A stretch of DNA of 64,000 nt from Bizionia myxarmorum (GCF_008086205.1 NZ_VSKK01000001.1:1116001-1180000); one strand, 5' to 3'. Counted from the stretch's first letter, positions 45,352-54,752 are shown. The notes: generated from the letters alone by a model not told the origin. Made by a program: numbers and translations.

Positions 45352-45747
45352 ATGTTTAGAAATTATCCAATTGAATTGAATCTTGATATTAAAAACGAGG
45401 AAGAATTAAGGATGAGAATAATATCTTTAAGAGAAATATTTGACTCTGGTGTGAATGAAACTGTTTTTAAGGCAATTGTATCTAATTTACATAATAATCA
45501 ACAACAATCATCTGCTAATTGGAACAAAAAAACAAAGGAGGAATGGGTTAATTTCTTGACCCCCTTTATAGGTGGTAGAACATTGAATATAGTACAATTA
45601 GATTTACTATTTAATTATTTGATTACATACCATTCAGGAATCATTCACAATAATGGAGGTACATTTGCTATGACGATCCATCGTTTAAATTATGACGGTA
45701 GATTCCTTTTTGAATTTATTGCTTTACATGCAATGGACGTAAATTAG
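45352..45747 (+). CDS. Hypothetical protein, first gene of an unknown module
   Basis: Started at ATG 45352 (an earlier TTG frame is less likely), the 131-residue protein has a strand-rich start (FRNYPIELNLDI), a helical middle and a C-terminal alpha/beta part rich in aromatic residues. I do not recognise the family and see no signal, membrane segment or metal motif. It is 6 bp upstream of the large 45754 gene and is likely its partner. Confidence 0.5.
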   Translation: MFRNYPIELNLDIKNEEELRMRIISLREIFDSGVNETVFKAIVSNLHNNQQQSSANWNKKTKEEWVNFLTPFIGGRTLNIVQLDLLFNYLITYHSGIIHNNGGTFAMTIHRLNYDGRFLFEFIALHAMDVN

Positions 45748-45753
45748 ATAAAT

Positions 45754-47490
45754 ATGATTGGAAGAATACTTAAATATTCTGATTTTTTTGCTGCTGCTCC
45801 TCCTGTTAATAAATTTGATTTAGTTAAGAATATACCTAGAGTAGAATTAATTGCTACAATATCGGGAGTTAATCATAATATAAAGAACCCAATAAGTGTC
45901 GATTTTGATAATTCTTGGAAAAACCAAATTAAACTTATAGAGATAATATTTCTTGTCAATCAAAATGAATCTAATAGGCAATATTCTGATATACATTGCA
46001 GAAAATTTGTGGATACTTACAAAAAGGAAAATGGTTCTGTAACTTTGTTTACAAGAGTTTCTTGTTTGTATGGATTAAACGAAATAATATTTTCCAAAGA
46101 AATTATACATGAAGATGTTTCAAAATATAAATTTACTTCAGTTGATACCGAAAATATTTTTAAGTTTTTGATTCTATGTAATGCGGAGCTTTTAAGCTAT
46201 AATGATAATTATCGTAATGAAATAAATTCAAAAAATTTAGGGAATAAATTTTTTGAAGTATTCATGTTTAAAGAGATCCCACACAATCAATATTACTATA
46301 TTCAAAACCCTTTAAATTTATTTCAAAGAGCTGTTCATCTTTTTAAATATATTGGCAAATCATATCCTAAAGAGCTTAATGATTTTGTTTCTAATTTCAA
46401 AGTCAAATCACCAGAGGAGTTCATAAGTGTTATTGGTAACTTTTTTTTGTCCAAAGGGTCTCTTCCTCAACAATTACAAGTTTTTTACATTCCCCATAAC
46501 GATAAGGATGCAATTTTAAGGCTCAATCAGTTTAGTGTAAGAGGTCAAGGAAAATCGAATACGGGAATAAAGAAGTTTGAATTTCTTGAAATAAAGAAAG
46601 CACCATTTTATTGTAATGAAGGTGAAGACCATAATATTTACATATTGATGGACAATGTTTTTTTTGCAGAGAAATGTTATGATTTGTTTTTTTGGGATTT
46701 TTATTTTGACCAATTAAAAAATAATGGCTTGAATTTAGAGGCTTGGGGAGGGTATGTAGGATTGTTTTTTGAAGAGCATATCGAATTTATATTAAAATAT
46801 TCTTTTGAAACACAAAGAGATGTTCTCTTGAAAACTACTAATGAATTACTCATAAGTGGTAAAGAATATGCTGATTTTTATATAAGAAGGAAAAGACAAC
46901 TTATTATTGGACAAGCTAAACGTACATATTTACCCCAAATTGTTTATAAAGAAGTATATTCTTTAAAGGACTATGATAATATTGATAAGGAGGAGTTTTA
47001 CAGACGTTTTGGGTTGTATCAACTTGTCGAAACATCTTTGAGAGAGTTTGATAAATACATAAATATCATTGACCCTGAAATACCTAAAAACAAACTGTTT
47101 ATTTACCCTGTATTAGTAATTAATGAACCAATAGTTTCATCAGGTGTCGCTTCTTATAATTTTGATAAAAAATTTGAAGAGTTATTAAATAAAGAAGGGA
47201 TAAGCAGAGATAGTATTAAATGGAGAATAAATAAAGTTACTGTTATTCATATTAATGAACTTGAAAATTTACAGCAAAGTTTAAGGGATAAGGACTTTAG
47301 GCTTGATAATTTCCTTCAAGCATATGCTGACAATTCTTCTCCGCAATTAATGAACGATGCTTACGCACAGTTTTTAAATTTTGATAACTTTATTAGAAAA
47401 AAAGTAAAAGAAAAAGCAATTCCAGTTTATATAATGGATAAAGAAAAGGGGGTGCTGAAACTATTTATTGATTTTATTGGATTAAAATGA
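45754..47490 (+). CDS. Large unknown protein with a D...QxK nuclease-like signature
   Basis: The 578-residue protein is not of a family I know. The N-terminal 350 residues are mixed alpha/beta. At residues 369-390 it has GKEYADFYIRR followed by LIIGQAKR, so Asp374 and Gln387-x-Lys389, the D-x12-(E/Q)xK layout of Mrr-type restriction-endonuclease folds. After this come helical segments and a C-terminal domain with VIHINELENLQQ. It could be an effector nuclease acting with the small proteins on either side. Nuclease activity is a hypothesis from the motif alone. Confidence 0.55.
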   Translation: MIGRILKYSDFFAAAPPVNKFDLVKNIPRVELIATISGVNHNIKNPISVDFDNSWKNQIKLIEIIFLVNQNESNRQYSDIHCRKFVDTYKKENGSVTLFTRVSCLYGLNEIIFSKEIIHEDVSKYKFTSVDTENIFKFLILCNAELLSYNDNYRNEINSKNLGNKFFEVFMFKEIPHNQYYYIQNPLNLFQRAVHLFKYIGKSYPKELNDFVSNFKVKSPEEFISVIGNFFLSKGSLPQQLQVFYIPHNDKDAILRLNQFSVRGQGKSNTGIKKFEFLEIKKAPFYCNEGEDHNIYILMDNVFFAEKCYDLFFWDFYFDQLKNNGLNLEAWGGYVGLFFEEHIEFILKYSFETQRDVLLKTTNELLISGKEYADFYIRRKRQLIIGQAKRTYLPQIVYKEVYSLKDYDNIDKEEFYRRFGLYQLVETSLREFDKYINIIDPEIPKNKLFIYPVLVINEPIVSSGVASYNFDKKFEELLNKEGISRDSIKWRINKVTVIHINELENLQQSLRDKDFRLDNFLQAYADNSSPQLMNDAYAQFLNFDNFIRKKVKEKAIPVYIMDKEKGVLKLFIDFIGLK

Positions 47491-47532
47491 TATTTGAAAT
47501 ATATTTATATAAGAGATAAATAGAAAATTATT

Positions 47533-47757
47533 ATGAGTCGTATAGAAATAAAATGTAGAACAGCATCAAAAGTAGAAGAAGGGGTTGTAATTAAACCTTC
47601 TCAATTACTAACAGAATCTATAATCCATTTAGAACCAGATAAAATGCCCACTGCTGAAACTATTGAATTGATAAGACAACAGTTTAGCCATATTGCCGTA
47701 TTATATTCCCTTCCAGACGGAGAGGCTTGTACTTGTGAAATAAGACTAATTGATTGA
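47533..47757 (+). CDS. Small hypothetical protein, third gene of the unknown module
   Basis: The 74-residue protein has alternating strands and helices (MSRIEIKCRT, PTAETIELIRQQFSHIAVLY, ACTCEIRLID). I recognise no domain. It follows the 45754 gene by 42 bp and is followed by a hairpin. It could be a small regulator or antitoxin-like partner, but there is no direct evidence. Confidence 0.5.
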   Translation: MSRIEIKCRTASKVEEGVVIKPSQLLTESIIHLEPDKMPTAETIELIRQQFSHIAVLYSLPDGEACTCEIRLID

Positions 47758-47807
47758 TTAATCAGTTGTAAAAAGCTTTTTGGATTTGAGCTCTCCTTTA
47801 ACATAAT

Positions 47808-47836
47808 TGAAAACGTTATATGCGTTTTCATGTTTT
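47808..47836. terminator. Hairpin between convergent genes
   Basis: TGAAAACG and CGTTTTCA pair perfectly with a 7-nt loop and are followed by a T-rich run on the plus strand. It lies 50 bp after the 74-residue gene and 130 bp from the convergent esterase gene. Confidence 0.5.
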
Positions 47837-47962
47837 TAAATATGTTCTTCAAATAATAGTTTATTAAAACTTTAAAAAATAGTATTTAAATAAGTTATTA
47901 ATTTCGGAGTCACCTAATGTTTGTTTTGGTTAATTCTTCTTTGTTATTTGAAATATAATTAA

Positions 47963-48457
47963 TTAATAACACAACTGCTTGAAAAACATCTCCACTTCCT
48001 TCTGAAAAACATCTAAAGGAATCCTATGCGCTAAATCATTATAAACGTTTACTTGGTAGTTTGGATGCTTGTCTAAAGTATTTGCCAAGAAATTAAGTGT
48101 TCCTTTCGGTTTTACCACGTCGTCCTGTGTTCCTAAAACAATTTGTTTAAAGGGACTTTTTTTATATTGGATATTTGGTACATTTTGATAGACTGAACGT
48201 TCTGCTAAAGCAGGATTTAAAAGTAGGGCAGGACATTGCAATACATTAGACACATAATATCCAGCAAAACCACCCATGCTGCTGCCTATTAAGACGTCTA
48301 TTTTGCGATTATGATAAGAAGCGCTTAACTTGGTTATAGAATCTGGTATCACTTCATAATCTATGAATGGTGCATCTACTTCTCCATATTGTTCTAATAT
48401 CTCTCTTTTTTCTGGGCTTAGAGTCCCGTTTAATCCGTGTATGTATAAAATGTTCAT
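47963..48457 (-). CDS. YqiA/YcfP-like alpha/beta-hydrolase
   Basis: The 164-residue protein starts with LYIHGLNGTLSPEK (oxyanion loop). It has the nucleophile elbow GSSMGGF (Ser near 79), an acid in GTQDDVV and the histidine in LAHRIP near residue 148. All match the small YqiA/YcfP esterases. It is the last gene of a leftward trio with WYL and DUF2779 genes and overlaps the DUF2779 stop by 4 bp. The substrate is unknown. Confidence 0.85.
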   Translation of the reverse strand: MNILYIHGLNGTLSPEKREILEQYGEVDAPFIDYEVIPDSITKLSASYHNRKIDVLIGSSMGGFAGYYVSNVLQCPALLLNPALAERSVYQNVPNIQYKKSPFKQIVLGTQDDVVKPKGTLNFLANTLDKHPNYQVNVYNDLAHRIPLDVFQKEVEMFFKQLCY

Positions 48458-50433
48458 TGGTTTGTAATGTCTTTAAAATATTCATAAATCATAACCATAG
48501 CCAAGGTGTCCAATTCGCAGTAGCGTAATAGTCCTTGATGAATTGCGTCTCGTTCTTCTATTGGCATCTCTAGGAATTGCAACTTGCCATAGGCAAATAG
48601 GGCAGCGCCACCATCTGCTATTTCAGGCACGCTTTGAGAAGCGTGTTCTGCTGCTGCTTCCAGCGTATCATAATCAAATCCTTCAAAAATAGGGGGTAAG
48701 TTTTTATATGGGCTGACTACCATACCGTTTTCCATCTGAATGAACACATGTGTATTATTAAAATTCTTGCTGGTTAGATTTATATCACCAATAGGCTTTT
48801 TATACTTTTCTTGAAGAAAAGTACTTGAATGTAAAACCGCTGGAAGAATGGCTTTAATGGAATTGGAGCCTACTGTTATAGGATCGTAATAATAATTAAC
48901 GACCGTTCGTTGTAAATCAATCATATCTCTATCTCCAGTCCAATTTGCTGAACTGCTATTTGTACTGTGACTTATAGATTGAATGAAGTCCATGAGGTCG
49001 GTTTTATCTTCTTCATTTGAATTTTGAAGCTGATTATAAATAACATTCACGATGGTGTTTTCATGATTGTGATAACGTAAAATACTGCCGTCATTTACCG
49101 ATAGAGATTCTTTTAAAGCTCGGATAAAATGGAAGTTAGGAAAAACACCAATTTCTGTATTTAGATATTCATGGTGATGCTCTAATCGTCCATCTTCATA
49201 AACAATATGATGTGAAAACTGAAATGCTAATTGCTCATAAGGACGTAAATTCTTTAAAAATGGAATAGCGACTGCTGTTGTTTCAAAGTCGATAAAATTA
49301 AGCGGGTATTTCCAACTTGCTAATTCGTTTCTTAAATTTACTAAATCAACATAAGGTGTTGTGTCTTGATTTATTTCCTTTTCTATTTGTAGCCATTGAC
49401 GCTCACTTCGGCTCAACTTGTCAGCATCTATTTTGATATTAAAATCGTTTTCTGTGAGTTGTTTCATGAAATATCGACCATCATCCAATGCGTTTTTTGC
49501 GGGATTAAACCAGACATCATAGCTTTTCGGTTGATTTATGGCTTCATGTGACAGCTTTAATTGTTCTTGCCAACATTCGTGGAAGCCACTTTTGGTTTCA
49601 GGAGTTATATGTTCTAAATAATACTCACAGCCTTTGCAATGTCCACCAATAGCAGTCTTTAGTTTTGTATCGTTAATATAGTTCTCTAAATAATAATTAA
49701 CTAATTCTGAAAAGGACTTTGTCTCGTCGACAGGGTTTTCACTTAGAATGTAATTAACTTCTTCATTGACTGAAATATTGGTAAGAATGGATTCACCTAA
49801 ATCTGAAATGGAAATACCTTCTTTTTTAATAATTCCAGTACGATTATCTGATGAAGTTGCGACCTTAAAAAATTGATTTAACCCATCCACAGTAGTAGTG
49901 GCATCTTTATCTACTAATTTTAAAAATGACGTTATTTGCCAATTTGGATGGCATTTTTGGATTACAAATTTTTGAAAAGCAATGTCATATAGGAATGTTG
50001 TCCATCCGCCGCCTAACGAGCCATTTCCATTAAAAAAGGATTGATGATTCGCACTTCGCATAGATTTGGCTTTAACCTCAATTAGGTTGATGTTGTTACC
50101 TTTCTTTTCTAAAATATCGACCCTTATAAATAAGCCATCGTGTAGAAAGGCTGCTTCAAATATGGTTACATTCTCTTGTTCTAATAACGCTGCTGTTTTT
50201 TGAGCGAGTAGATCATAATTCCAATCGTCTCCTAAAATGGCAATACCATCAGGATAATACATGCGTGCCAATTCTTCTACTTGGAATCCGCCTTGTGCTA
50301 AACCTTGTAAAAATGAATCCGTTTCACTTTGGTTTTCATACGCTTCTTTTCTGGTGTAAAACAATTTGGTTGGGCAATCAAGTGCCAACTTAAAACGGGA
50401 CTTGGTTAGGTGTCTTGGCTTTGGTTTGCTCAT
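48454..50433 (-). CDS. DUF2779 protein: Cas4-like nuclease plus DEDD exonuclease fusion
   Basis: The 659-residue protein joins two nuclease-like parts. The N-terminal part (1-300) has a PD-(D/E)xK core with Asp106 and Glu119-x-Lys121 (RVDILEKK, INLIEVKAK). Cysteines at 20, 266, 269 and 287 are spaced as in Cas4/AddB iron-sulfur nucleases. The C-terminal part (about 375-659) has an RNase H-like exonuclease start NFIDFETTA (Asp382, Glu384) and end YCELDTLAMV, with Tyr and Asp as in DEDDy enzymes. It follows the WYL regulator with a TAATG overlap. Confidence 0.8.
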   Translation of the reverse strand: MSKPKPRHLTKSRFKLALDCPTKLFYTRKEAYENQSETDSFLQGLAQGGFQVEELARMYYPDGIAILGDDWNYDLLAQKTAALLEQENVTIFEAAFLHDGLFIRVDILEKKGNNINLIEVKAKSMRSANHQSFFNGNGSLGGGWTTFLYDIAFQKFVIQKCHPNWQITSFLKLVDKDATTTVDGLNQFFKVATSSDNRTGIIKKEGISISDLGESILTNISVNEEVNYILSENPVDETKSFSELVNYYLENYINDTKLKTAIGGHCKGCEYYLEHITPETKSGFHECWQEQLKLSHEAINQPKSYDVWFNPAKNALDDGRYFMKQLTENDFNIKIDADKLSRSERQWLQIEKEINQDTTPYVDLVNLRNELASWKYPLNFIDFETTAVAIPFLKNLRPYEQLAFQFSHHIVYEDGRLEHHHEYLNTEIGVFPNFHFIRALKESLSVNDGSILRYHNHENTIVNVIYNQLQNSNEEDKTDLMDFIQSISHSTNSSSANWTGDRDMIDLQRTVVNYYYDPITVGSNSIKAILPAVLHSSTFLQEKYKKPIGDINLTSKNFNNTHVFIQMENGMVVSPYKNLPPIFEGFDYDTLEAAAEHASQSVPEIADGGAALFAYGKLQFLEMPIEERDAIHQGLLRYCELDTLAMVMIYEYFKDITNQ

Positions 50434-51344
50434 TAGTTGTTGTATTTATTACTTATATCTTTCAAGTGTTGTTTAATTATATTTCTGAATGATTTAGGAG
50501 CCAAGACTTCCGATTCAATACTCATTTTTAATATTTCAATAGTAAATTCATAATTTGGAATGAGGTAATAATTTGCGTGCCAGTACCCATTTTCGTTGCA
50601 TGCTGTGATGGTTTGAGAATGATGCAAAGGCAAACTTTCTAAATACTTTTTATGTCTATCGGTTATTTTTAAAACGACCTGTTCTGGTTTGTCTTGACTA
50701 TAATTTAAACCAACAACATTGTAAAAGCGTTTGGTTTGTTTTAAAAATGGGGCTTTATCCAATTTCGACGTTTTACCTAATTTGATATTTGAAATGCGTT
50801 CAATACCAAAGGTTCTAATTTCTTTTTCTCCTTCTGGAACGCCAATCACATACCATCTGTTAATATACTCTTTCAGTATTATTGGGGTTATGATTTTGGC
50901 ATTATGACTGTTTCGATGAAAATTATAATGTGTAAACTCTAAATCACGTTCTTGTTTAATTGCCAACAATATCGTTTCCAAATTGTCTAAGCCTTTTAAA
51001 TTACTGGAATCGTCAAAGGACACATAATCTAATATCTTTTGACTGCCTTTTAAGCCGTCCGAGAACACTTCGGTGAGTGTTACCAATTCCAAAAATTTAA
51101 AAAACGATTCTACTTTCACACTTTTCTCTTTATCAATATAATATCCGTTATGCTGTTTATCATAAGTCAATTCGATTCCGAAATCAGATTTTATTTTCTC
51201 AAAATCACGTTCTAATGTTCTTGGTGATACTGTAAAATCCTTTTCCGTTAAAAACTCTAAAATCCGTTCTTTGGAAGCGTGTTTTTCATCATTTATAAAT
51301 TGAATTACGAATTGTAAGCGTCTTGATATATGGTATTTAGACAT
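50433..51344 (-). CDS. WYL-domain transcriptional regulator
   Basis: The 303-residue protein has an N-terminal winged-helix (ISRRLQFVIQFI...FTVSPRTLERDFEKIKSDFGIEL) and a WYL domain (about 130-210, KEYINRWYVIGVPEG, TFGIERISNIKLG). A C-terminal WCX-like part follows. WYL proteins often control defence genes by sensing nucleic acid or ligands. It heads the operon with DUF2779 and esterase and faces the AAA-M41 gene, so it probably controls both directions. Confidence 0.9.
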   Translation of the reverse strand: MSKYHISRRLQFVIQFINDEKHASKERILEFLTEKDFTVSPRTLERDFEKIKSDFGIELTYDKQHNGYYIDKEKSVKVESFFKFLELVTLTEVFSDGLKGSQKILDYVSFDDSSNLKGLDNLETILLAIKQERDLEFTHYNFHRNSHNAKIITPIILKEYINRWYVIGVPEGEKEIRTFGIERISNIKLGKTSKLDKAPFLKQTKRFYNVVGLNYSQDKPEQVVLKITDRHKKYLESLPLHHSQTITACNENGYWHANYYLIPNYEFTIEILKMSIESEVLAPKSFRNIIKQHLKDISNKYNN

Positions 51345-51369
51345 ATAATACGAATTTAATAAGTGAAAC

Positions 51370-51406
51370 CGTCAAAACATGACGATGTTATATTTGCCTT
51401 TTGGCA
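51370..51406. promoter_or_regulatory. Dyads and -7 element in the WYL / AAA-M41 divergent region
   Basis: A dyad CGTCA-N5-TGACG (51370-51384) precedes TATATTTG (51389-51396), a match to TAnnTTTG on the plus strand. A second dyad TGCC-TTTT-GGCA (51395-51406) overlaps it. They are plausible operators for the WYL regulator on the AAA-M41 promoter. Confidence 0.35.
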
Positions 51407-51495
51407 GACAGGAATATAGGGATTCTTTTTTAGTTCGACATAGTTTGGCGATGTGCTTTTGTTGTTTTGTGTTATAATCTTAAAAACCCATAGTT

Positions 51496-53553
51496 ATGAG
51501 TGTGAAATTATTGACATTGAAAGAATCATTTTTAAGCAAACAAGCCCAGCTTGAAATTACCAGAACCACTTTAAAATCCGAGTTTTTTGGTATCGATAAA
51601 GCAATTGATGAGCTAATAAACAACACCCGTTCCTGGTATGTGCTAAATGGGTATCAAAATAGACCATTAGTTGTTAATCTTTGGGGCTTAACTGGTGTCG
51701 GCAAGACATCTTTGATAACACGTTTAGCAGAGTTACTGTCTTACCAAGACCGACTTTTTAAATTTGATTTAGGCGATAAAAACGGAAGTAATTCTTTTAA
51801 AGATAATATTAATGACGTGTGCGAAAAAGATGAAAACGAGCCAATAATAATTGTGTTAGATGAATTTCAGCATTGTCGCACGTTAAAAGGTCCTATGCGG
51901 ACAGAGGTGGATAGCGATGCCAATCGAAAAGTCTGGGAGCTTATTGATTCGGGTAAAATAGATTATTTTAATTGGTATCATGGGTTAAGTAGGTTGAGTG
52001 CTTATGTAAAAAAACTTAAATATTTTATTGAAAATGGTGTAGCTGTTAAAAATGGACTGGTTGTTAAAGGTTGGACCCAATATTCCGCTGAATTTAATGA
52101 AGACGATGCGTTTTCTGTGCCCAGCAGCAAAGCAGAGAAACACTTTATAGATAACGGTAATTACGATAAGATTATGGAATATGCTGGAGCACATTATAAT
52201 TTCACTCTTGAAAGTGAGCTCAAAGCTTATTTATTTACTTTGAATGGTGAAGAATCTGTTAACTTTTTGATAGATGTTATACGTATAGCAAGTAGGCCAC
52301 AAGTTAAAAACTTCTCAAAAGCCCTCATTTTTATTATTGGTAATTTGGATGAGGCATATAGTATGAGTGCTAATTTAAGTGCTGATATTGATGCAGATAC
52401 TTTTTATGAAGCATCGATAAAAATTACGGTTCCACAAATAAAACGTGCGCTAACGGAACGCTTTAGAAATGAACAAATTGCTCGACTGGGTAACATTCAT
52501 ATAATCTATCCAGCTTTAAACAAAAAAGCGTATCAAAATATTATTCAACATGAATTGGAGAACGTAAAGAAACAAACGCGTGAAGATTTGGATTTAGAAC
52601 TTGAATTTGAAGGCTCGGTTAGACAACTAATTTATAAAGAAGGTGTTTTTCCCACCCAAGGCGTGAGACCTTTATTAACAACTATTAATTATTTAATAAA
52701 AACTAATTTACCTGTATACTTTTCAGAGATATTGATACATAATCTACAAGTGAATCGATTACGTTTTGTTGTTGCTGAAAAGCAGCTCATTTGTTTTTAT
52801 AGTGATGAAAATGACGAGGTTCATGAAAAAGCGGTTTATATAGAAACGCCACTGGAGGACATCCGTGTTTCTAAAAAAGATGATATGCAAGCTATAACAG
52901 CTGTTCATGAAAGTGGACATGCGCTGATTTCAGCTTTGCTTTTAAGGGTCATTCCTGATCATGTATACTCCGTTACCACCGAAACAGATGCCAACGGATT
53001 TGTATATAGTAAGTTTCCTTGGAAATATGTTGCAAAGCAGGAGATTGTGAAGCGCGTCGCCATGTATTTGGGTGGATTTGTTGCTGAAGAACTGGTGTTT
53101 GGAGAAGAAAATATGACCACAGGAAGCAGTAATGATATTCAATCTGCTACCAAATTTTTAAGTCGCATGTATAAAACAGAAGGTCTTGGTGCTTTGCCAA
53201 TTTATTATAATTTGGATGCAACTGATGCCCTTGCCATTCATGATGTTAAAGCTGTGGAATTAGAAATTCAAGAAACTATAAAAAAGGGTTATTCGCTTGC
53301 AAAAGAAACGATAGAACGTGAGATGAATTTGTTATTAACCATGTCTGATTATTTAAGTGATCATAGTTTTATTGAAAAGGACAACTTGAAGCAGATGATT
53401 CAAAATCATAAGATTTCGGAAGTGGAATTTTTGGAAAATAATGACCATGTTTTCTACCGCTGGCATTTGAAGAATACTATTTCCGATTTTCAAAATGAAA
53501 CTTATGTTGGCTTTGAAAATATTTGTTTGAACCGAAATAATAATATTGATTAA
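51496..53553 (+). CDS. AAA+ ATPase fused to M41 (FtsH-type) metalloprotease
   Basis: The 685-residue protein has an AAA+ module with Walker A GLTGVGKTS (64-72) and Walker B IIIVLDEFQH (about 117-126). A Clp-like small domain follows (GVFPTQGVRPLL near 393). The C-terminal M41 protease has the zinc motif HESGH (471-475), MYLGGFVAEELVFG and TTGSSNDIQSATKF as in FtsH. There is no membrane segment at the start, so unlike FtsH it is a soluble protease. The AAA part is nearer to Clp/Lon-like than to FtsH. It is divergent from the WYL operon. Confidence 0.85.
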   Translation: MSVKLLTLKESFLSKQAQLEITRTTLKSEFFGIDKAIDELINNTRSWYVLNGYQNRPLVVNLWGLTGVGKTSLITRLAELLSYQDRLFKFDLGDKNGSNSFKDNINDVCEKDENEPIIIVLDEFQHCRTLKGPMRTEVDSDANRKVWELIDSGKIDYFNWYHGLSRLSAYVKKLKYFIENGVAVKNGLVVKGWTQYSAEFNEDDAFSVPSSKAEKHFIDNGNYDKIMEYAGAHYNFTLESELKAYLFTLNGEESVNFLIDVIRIASRPQVKNFSKALIFIIGNLDEAYSMSANLSADIDADTFYEASIKITVPQIKRALTERFRNEQIARLGNIHIIYPALNKKAYQNIIQHELENVKKQTREDLDLELEFEGSVRQLIYKEGVFPTQGVRPLLTTINYLIKTNLPVYFSEILIHNLQVNRLRFVVAEKQLICFYSDENDEVHEKAVYIETPLEDIRVSKKDDMQAITAVHESGHALISALLLRVIPDHVYSVTTETDANGFVYSKFPWKYVAKQEIVKRVAMYLGGFVAEELVFGEENMTTGSSNDIQSATKFLSRMYKTEGLGALPIYYNLDATDALAIHDVKAVELEIQETIKKGYSLAKETIEREMNLLLTMSDYLSDHSFIEKDNLKQMIQNHKISEVEFLENNDHVFYRWHLKNTISDFQNETYVGFENICLNRNNNID

Positions 53554-53657
53554 CTTTTTACATTGCTTAAAAACTACGTTTTAATACAAGTCAATTGTTT
53601 TAATTGTGAGGTTTATTATATATTTAATGTCAATCGTTTAATTCTAACGCTACATCA

Positions 53658-54704
53658 ATGATTTTAAGAAAGTTAAATAATAATATTAACGAAGAATATT
53701 ATTTGGCCAATATCGAAGCAAATAATGAAGATTTTAGAGAGAGTTTAATTAATAATAATTTCAATTTTCCAGAAGAAACTCCAGTTGAAATACATCCTTA
53801 TTTGGATATGTTTGAATTGCAGAGCTATAATAAGTATATAATCGGTACGTTTCCCCCAATTGGTTATATGCGAGATCAATTGAATATACCAAATGAATTA
53901 GGTACAGTGCTCGTAAAGCCGAAGATTCCATTTTATCACGGAAATGATTGTGTTATGTGGAAAGTTTTTTTTGATGAGCATGAACTTGATCAAATTGGTC
54001 CAATGATTGCCGATAATGACCAAAGATTTAATCAACGACAATTAATTATAGATAAATTGAATGAAAAAGAAATAAATTATTCTGATATAATTTATTCAGT
54101 AAAAAGGACTGCTTATGACACGAAAGACCAATCGTTGCATAATATCGTTCCAAATTATAAACTAATTTGTCATATTTTAACCAATGAAAATGCTGTATAT
54201 CTTAATTTCAATACTTCAACGGTTTTCAGTAATCAAGAATTAGGGATAGTACCAAATAATCATGGAGTTCATATTGCTGGAGATTTAAGAGAAAGTATAG
54301 TGGGGTCTTACAATTTGTTTTTGAAAATTCTACAAAAGTTGGAATTTAAACTCGAAGTAAATTTGATGAACGATAATAATTGGATTGTCATAAATCAAGA
54401 AAGCGCGGAATATTTAAACACCTCCTATAGATTTAAGGCGTATTCTAAATTGAGAATCTCAACTATAAATAAAGTTATGATAAATTTGGTTGAGTTTGAA
54501 AATTTCCACAAAGAATTAATAATTATTACAGGACCAAGTCCTTCTGGACAGGCAAGTAGGAGTATGGGAAGGAATTTAATATATCAGAATTGGCGAGAAT
54601 TAAATCAAAACCATAATATAGCAACGCCAACGATTGCATTTAGAAAGGACTTTTATCAAAATTTTATTGATCAACCAGAATTATTAATTGAATGGAATAT
54701 TTAA
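53658..54704 (+). CDS. UDG-superfamily-like protein at the right end of the island
   Basis: The 348-residue protein has YIIGTFPPIGYM at residues 60-71, similar to motif A of UDG-family deoxyinosine/uracil glycosylases. PFYHGNDCVMWKVF (91-104) is comparable to the FYGxPRNRFW segment of that fold. IITGPSPSGQASRSMGR near 290-306 is comparable to motif B with PSPS. Between them a long insert (about 120-280) sets it apart. So it may be a DNA base glycosylase with an inserted domain. It is the last gene before attR. Confidence 0.55.
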   Translation: MILRKLNNNINEEYYLANIEANNEDFRESLINNNFNFPEETPVEIHPYLDMFELQSYNKYIIGTFPPIGYMRDQLNIPNELGTVLVKPKIPFYHGNDCVMWKVFFDEHELDQIGPMIADNDQRFNQRQLIIDKLNEKEINYSDIIYSVKRTAYDTKDQSLHNIVPNYKLICHILTNENAVYLNFNTSTVFSNQELGIVPNNHGVHIAGDLRESIVGSYNLFLKILQKLEFKLEVNLMNDNNWIVINQESAEYLNTSYRFKAYSKLRISTINKVMINLVEFENFHKELIIITGPSPSGQASRSMGRNLIYQNWRELNQNHNIATPTIAFRKDFYQNFIDQPELLIEWNI

Positions 54705-54718
54705 TAATAATATAAGCA

Positions 54719-54740
54719 TGTTGTCCCTAATGTTGTCCCC
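54719..54740 (+). repeat. Right paired repeat, probable integrase arm sites
   Basis: TGTTGTCCC at 54719 and again at 54731, with a 12-bp period and the same orientation and near-identical flanks as at the left end. It is 45 bp from attR. Confidence 0.6.
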
Positions 54741-54752
54741 TTAAAAAAGAAA

